Shown here: piece by piece, positions 61,050 to 64,000 of the stretch
Layout: each line of letters starts with the position of its first letter
Position numbering within the stretch: position 1 is the stretch's first letter
Notes under the pieces: model-generated
Database searches by the model: none
What the model was told of the DNA's origin: nothing
What the model saw: the letters and a program-made list of their open reading frames with translations, nothing else
Program-made: the position numbers and the translations under genes
Assembly: GCF_000375545.1 (NCBI RefSeq)
Contig: NZ_AQXF01000001.1
Location: 925,241 to 989,240 of the forward strand
Direction of reading: 5' to 3'
DNA from: Kordiimonas gwangyangensis DSM 19435 = JCM 12864
Lineage (GTDB): Bacteria; Pseudomonadota; Alphaproteobacteria; Sphingomonadales; Kordiimonadaceae
DNA: 64,000 nt

Positions 61050-62063
61050 ATGGCGATCAAGGCTGCCCTACCCATTCTGCTCCTGACAGCGTCTTTCACG
61101 CTGCCACTTCACGCGCAGGAAATCGAGGATGATGCGCCGCCGCCGGTGCCTGTGCAGACCGGTCCAACGCTCGAGCAAGACGAAATTGATGATGCCCTCG
61201 CCCTTGTGCGCGAAGGCCAGGTTGATGCTGCGGTCGAGCGCCTGCGCCGCCTTGGTGAACTCGGGAACTCGGACGCTTTTTTCCATCTGGCCGAGATCAA
61301 CCGCCTCGGTGCCGGCAAGGAAGCATCGGAAGAAGTGGCGCTTATGTATTACCGCTTTGCGGCGCGCCTTGGTCACAAACGCGCGGCGCTTAGTCTGGCT
61401 AACATCCTGTTTTTTGAGGGCACCAGCAATGATACCGAGGCCGACTACAAGGAGGCCATCGATATCTGGCAGCAATATTCACTCGAGGGTGACGCTGAGG
61501 CCATGTATCTCCTCGGTATGGTTTATTGGAACGGCGAGGGTGGCGTATTGCCAGACCCCGTGCGGGCTTACGGCCTGATGCACCGCGCGTCGGCGCTGCA
61601 ATATGCGCCCGCGCTTGAGGCGGAACCCGCGATGCGGGAGCAACTCAGCCTCGATGCCCGCGCCAAGGCGCTCGAATACTCAGAACAGATTGCAGTCACC
61701 GGATTTGATGACAAGCCGCTGGCGCTTGAGCTGGTGACGGACGATGCGGACACCATCATAAAAACTTATGAGGAAGCGCGCGACAAACGCGAGAAGCCGG
61801 AGGACTGGAACACAGTCTGGCACCTTGAGGTGGGCTTCGCGATGAATGAAGAAGATATAAAGAAGCTTCAGGCGCAGATTATCGCGAACCCCAAGACCGA
61901 TGTGCAGGATATGTTCTCGGACGTGGTAGATAACGCGAACAGGGAAGGGCTCTACCGGCTGGTGTTCGGACCCGTCGCCTCCATGCAGGAGGCCGTGCGC
62001 CACTGTGTTGCGCTCAAGCGCGCGGGGCATGACTGTTTTGCCAAACCCCCGCGCGAGGAATAA
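61050..62063 (+). CDS. Sel1-repeat protein with C-terminal SPOR domain
   Basis: Protein of 337 aa. Signal peptide to about residue 22 ('LHAQ'), Sel1-like repeats at about 55-195 ('SDAFFHLAEINRLGAGKEASEEVALMYYRFAARLGH', 'AMYLLGMVYWNGEGG'), then a SPOR domain at about 260-333 ('TVWHLEVGFAMNEEDIKKL', 'LYRLVFGPVASMQEAVRHC'). It is divergent from the TPR-SPOR lipoprotein gene, with 138 bp between the starts. Both probably act in the periplasm. Confidence 0.85.
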   Translation: MAIKAALPILLLTASFTLPLHAQEIEDDAPPPVPVQTGPTLEQDEIDDALALVREGQVDAAVERLRRLGELGNSDAFFHLAEINRLGAGKEASEEVALMYYRFAARLGHKRAALSLANILFFEGTSNDTEADYKEAIDIWQQYSLEGDAEAMYLLGMVYWNGEGGVLPDPVRAYGLMHRASALQYAPALEAEPAMREQLSLDARAKALEYSEQIAVTGFDDKPLALELVTDDADTIIKTYEEARDKREKPEDWNTVWHLEVGFAMNEEDIKKLQAQIIANPKTDVQDMFSDVVDNANREGLYRLVFGPVASMQEAVRHCVALKRAGHDCFAKPPREE

Positions 62064-62072
62064 CGCCACAGC

Positions 62073-62438
62073 CTAGTGCCGGGCGCTGTCCTTGTTCTCC
62101 TGCTGCAAAAGGCTCTCGACCGCCTCCTCCATCAGCGACTGTTGGCTCACGCCTTTTTCTTCGGCAAGCGTACGCAGCGCGCGGTGGGTTTCGCGCATCA
62201 GCCGCAGGGTCTTGCGTTGGCGTGCCGGTTTCTGGCCCTCCGTGCGCGACCGTTTTGGGGCCGCTTGCTCGCTTGTACGCGCTTTCGCTTTTACGGTTGA
62301 AACCTGGATGGGCTTCGGCGGCGCGGGCGGTGTTGCTTTCACTTTTGGCGGCAGAAGGACCAGTTCGCCCGCCTTGCGCTCCACCTGCCGCGTGCTGTTG
62401 CGGCTGATCAGGGATGCGCTCAGGGATGCCATCGTCAT
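62073..62438 (-). CDS. Ribbon-helix-helix-like protein, partner of ParA
   Basis: Protein of 121 aa. The C-terminal third 'RKTLRLMRETHRALRTLAEEKGVSQQSLMEEAVESLL' resembles a ribbon-helix-helix (CopG/MetJ) fold. A basic, Pro/Lys-rich N-terminal region precedes it, which could activate the ParA ATPase. ATG 62438 has AAGGG eight bases upstream and lies 17 bases after the parA stop; the two are an operon. Confidence 0.75.
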   Translation of the reverse strand: MTMASLSASLISRNSTRQVERKAGELVLLPPKVKATPPAPPKPIQVSTVKAKARTSEQAAPKRSRTEGQKPARQRKTLRLMRETHRALRTLAEEKGVSQQSLMEEAVESLLQQENKDSARH

Positions 62439-62455
62439 TCTTTGACCCTTTCGTC

Positions 62456-63160
62456 TTAAAACTGCGGTGCTGCACTGAAGGCGCGTGTGCCAAATGCTGC
62501 GCGGTGTACCGGCGTTGCCTTGAAGCTGGCTTTGACCGGCAGGCGCTTGATGCGGTCGTCCACATAAGCCCATAGGGCGTCAATTTCTTCCGCGGACTTG
62601 CCGCCAGGTGCAGCTTCCATCACGGTGCGGCCGTCAATCATGCTGGCGGCAAAATCCTGCCGGTTGTGGATGATGGTGGGTGCGACAGTGCCATGCTGCG
62701 ACAGCGCGATGGCGGCCTCGCCCGTGAGTTTCGCCCGTGCAGTTGCGGCGTTCACCACAAACACCAGCGGCTTCTCCGCACGCTCCACAAGGTCAACGGT
62801 GGCGCCGGCTGCACGCAGGTCATGCGGGCTAGGCCGGGTGGGTATCACCACAAGGTCGGCTTTCTGAATGACCGCCTGAATAGAACGGGTGATGGCGGGC
62901 GGCGTGTCGATAAACACCAGCTTGATGCCGCGCTCGCGCAGCATCTGCAGGTCCTGCGCCAGCGAGCCGATGGCCACACGCGCAAAATACGGGCCGCCTT
63001 CCGTGCGCTCGGCCCACCAGTCGGAAAGGCTGCCTTGCGGGTCTGTATCAATGAGTGCGACGGGCCCAGCGCCCGCGCGTTCTGCGGCCACACCAAGGTG
63101 ACCTGTGAGGGTGGTTTTGCCTGACCCCCCCTTTTGTGACGTGACGGCGATAACGCGCAT
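62456..63160 (-). CDS. ParA-family ATPase (orphan)
   Basis: Protein of 234 aa. Deviant Walker A 'KGGSGKTTLTGHLG' at residues 10-23 with the signature Lys, Walker B 'LVFIDTPPA' near 80, and 'NRQDFAASM' near 165. It belongs to the ParA/MinD family that moves cargo over the nucleoid. No ParB or origin genes lie nearby; the RHH gene follows. Both could act on a chromosomal locus, a protein cluster or a polar marker. Confidence 0.92.
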   Translation of the reverse strand: MRVIAVTSQKGGSGKTTLTGHLGVAAERAGAGPVALIDTDPQGSLSDWWAERTEGGPYFARVAIGSLAQDLQMLRERGIKLVFIDTPPAITRSIQAVIQKADLVVIPTRPSPHDLRAAGATVDLVERAEKPLVFVVNAATARAKLTGEAAIALSQHGTVAPTIIHNRQDFAASMIDGRTVMEAAPGGKSAEEIDALWAYVDDRIKRLPVKASFKATPVHRAAFGTRAFSAAPQF

Positions 63161-63265
63161 CTTTAGTCTCCAAATTGCCTGATCGGGAGTGTTTTCACCG
63201 TCGAGTCTTAACCGGTGCCGGTAAAAGTGGCCTTAAGGATTGCGCGGCTTTTTCGCCTAATGTTC

Positions 63266-63281
63266 TGATAATAAATGATAA
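63266..63281. promoter_or_regulatory. Two TGATAA direct repeats in the parA / flavoenzyme intergenic region
   Basis: TGATAA at 63266 and 63276, ten bases apart, in the AT-rich stretch between the divergent ParA gene and the oxidoreductase gene. Possibly an operator for the RHH protein. The remaining 200-bp gap has no gene. Confidence 0.35.
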
Positions 63282-63360
63282 AATTTAATCGATTTGCATC
63301 GGCTATTTCTTGCGGCGCGGAAGCGGTGGCAATAGCATGGGGGACCGGCGGGGGAAAATC

Positions 63361-64000
63361 ATGGAACAGGTCGAATGTGTTGTCATCGGTGCTGGCGTTG
63401 TGGGCCTTGCCACTGCCCGCGCCCTTGCGCTCACTGGTCATGAGGTGCTGCTCCTTGAAAAGGAGGCTGATTTCGGCACCGGCATTTCCTCCCGCAACAG
63501 CGAAGTCATCCATGCCGGGATCTACTATCCGGCGGGTAGCCTGAAGGCGGACCTGTGCGTACGCGGGCGCGACATGCTTTACGCCTATTGCCGTGAGCAT
63601 CATGTGCCGCACCAGCGTATTGGCAAGCTGATTGTGTGCGGCCAGGATCAGGACGCCGCGCAGCTTGACCTGATCCTCGAAAAAGCGAGAGCGAATAACG
63701 TGCATGACCTTGAGCGCCTGTCGCCAGATGACGTGGTGGCGCTTGAACCAGCCCTTGGGGCCCGTGCCGCGCTCCTCAGCCCATCGACAGGCATTGTCGA
63801 CAGCCATGCCTTGATGTTCTCGCTTCTGGCGGATTTCGAGAATGCAGGCGGCACCTTTGTGAAACATGCCGAGGTGCAGCGAGGTGAGGCGACGGGCGGT
63901 GGCACGCTTCTTCACATCAGTTCGGGTGATGAGGCGGACACTATCGAGTTGCACTCACAGTGGGTCATCAATGCGACCGGGCTCGGTGCACAGGCGCTTG
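63361..64000 (+). CDS. FAD-dependent oxidoreductase, L-2-hydroxyglutarate oxidase-like (3' cut by window end)
   Basis: Open to the end of the window (213 codons visible). 'VVIGAGVVGLATARALAL' at residues 7-24 is the FAD-binding Rossmann motif and 'SSRNSEVIHAGIYYP' at 45-60 is diagnostic of the LhgO/L2HGDH branch of the DAO superfamily, which oxidises L-2-hydroxyglutarate to 2-oxoglutarate. ATG 63361 follows GGGGGAAAATC. The C-terminal half is missing, so the assignment is by the N-terminal half only. Confidence 0.88.
   Translation, partial: MEQVECVVIGAGVVGLATARALALTGHEVLLLEKEADFGTGISSRNSEVIHAGIYYPAGSLKADLCVRGRDMLYAYCREHHVPHQRIGKLIVCGQDQDAAQLDLILEKARANNVHDLERLSPDDVVALEPALGARAALLSPSTGIVDSHALMFSLLADFENAGGTFVKHAEVQRGEATGGGTLLHISSGDEADTIELHSQWVINATGLGAQAL

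Overview
The window is chromosomal DNA of a GC-rich, free-living alphaproteobacterium. This is inferred from gene content and order: hisB-hisH-hisA-hisF-hisE divergent from hslVU, a giant NAD-glutamate dehydrogenase, rsmB-rpe-heparinase-purH, ybbN-LON-Trm112, a DUF1674/SDHAF4 protein, an OlsB-type ornithine acyltransferase and a small orphan ParA. A Kordiimonadales-like or Rhodospirillales-like lineage is the best guess, but it cannot be settled from sequence alone. Coding density is high. I see no phage, insertion sequence, rRNA or CRISPR array. One tRNA is present (tRNA-Gly, GCC). No gap between genes exceeds 300 bases.

Layout. 1-2.5 kb: the 3' end of an autotransporter-like subtilase, a VOC protein, a small membrane protein and a lipoprotein M23 peptidase. 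2.5-5.6 kb: histidine operon (minus). 5.7-8.1 kb: hslV-hslU and a HIT hydrolase. 8.1-10.6 kb: Trm112, LON-domain protein, YbbN and a prolyl-tRNA editing protein. 10.8 kb: tRNA-Gly. 11-13.9 kb: acyl-CoA synthetase, slyX, DUF1289 and a hypothetical gene with overlapping ends. 14.1-20.2 kb: PAS-like protein and NAD-GDH. 20.4-25.2 kb: pirin, glutathionyl-hydroquinone reductase and three regulators, with an unusual 11-bp-periodic repeat array at 23.4 kb. 25.3-26.6 kb: YecM-like protein and SDR. 26.7-30.2 kb: a probable ECF sigma factor module. 30.3-33 kb: infC and thrS. 33.2-37.7 kb: hydrolase, nth, two paralogous lipoproteins, M20 peptidase and a Lys/His-rich repeat protein. 37.8-39.6 kb: GNAT, HIT and an AT-rich DUF3800 gene. 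39.7-45.3 kb: purH, heparinase, rpe and rsmB. 45.4-54.4 kb: thioesterase-like protein, AmpG-like transporter, OlsB and others. 54.4-62.1 kb: a large unknown protein, epimerase, DUF481, YjbQ, Hsp20 and two divergent SPOR proteins. 62-64 kb: RHH-ParA pair and the start of an L-2-hydroxyglutarate oxidase-like flavoenzyme.

Most striking finding. Three promoters with the same bipartite element GGGAAT-N17-CGTC lie before the Spy-like gene at 26724, the hydroxylase-sigma-anti-sigma-sensor operon at 27293 and the glycine-zipper gene at 29646. I found no other copy by eye. This looks like a self-contained, autoregulated ECF envelope-response regulon. Other notable structures are eight direct repeats at an exact 11-bp period beside a gene for a membrane-anchored XRE regulator; an infC gene that starts with AUA behind a leader hairpin; a pair of stem-loops, one with an anti-Shine-Dalgarno-like loop, at 20.3 kb; and a possible ROSE-type RNA thermometer before hsp20. 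All motif searches were done by eye.
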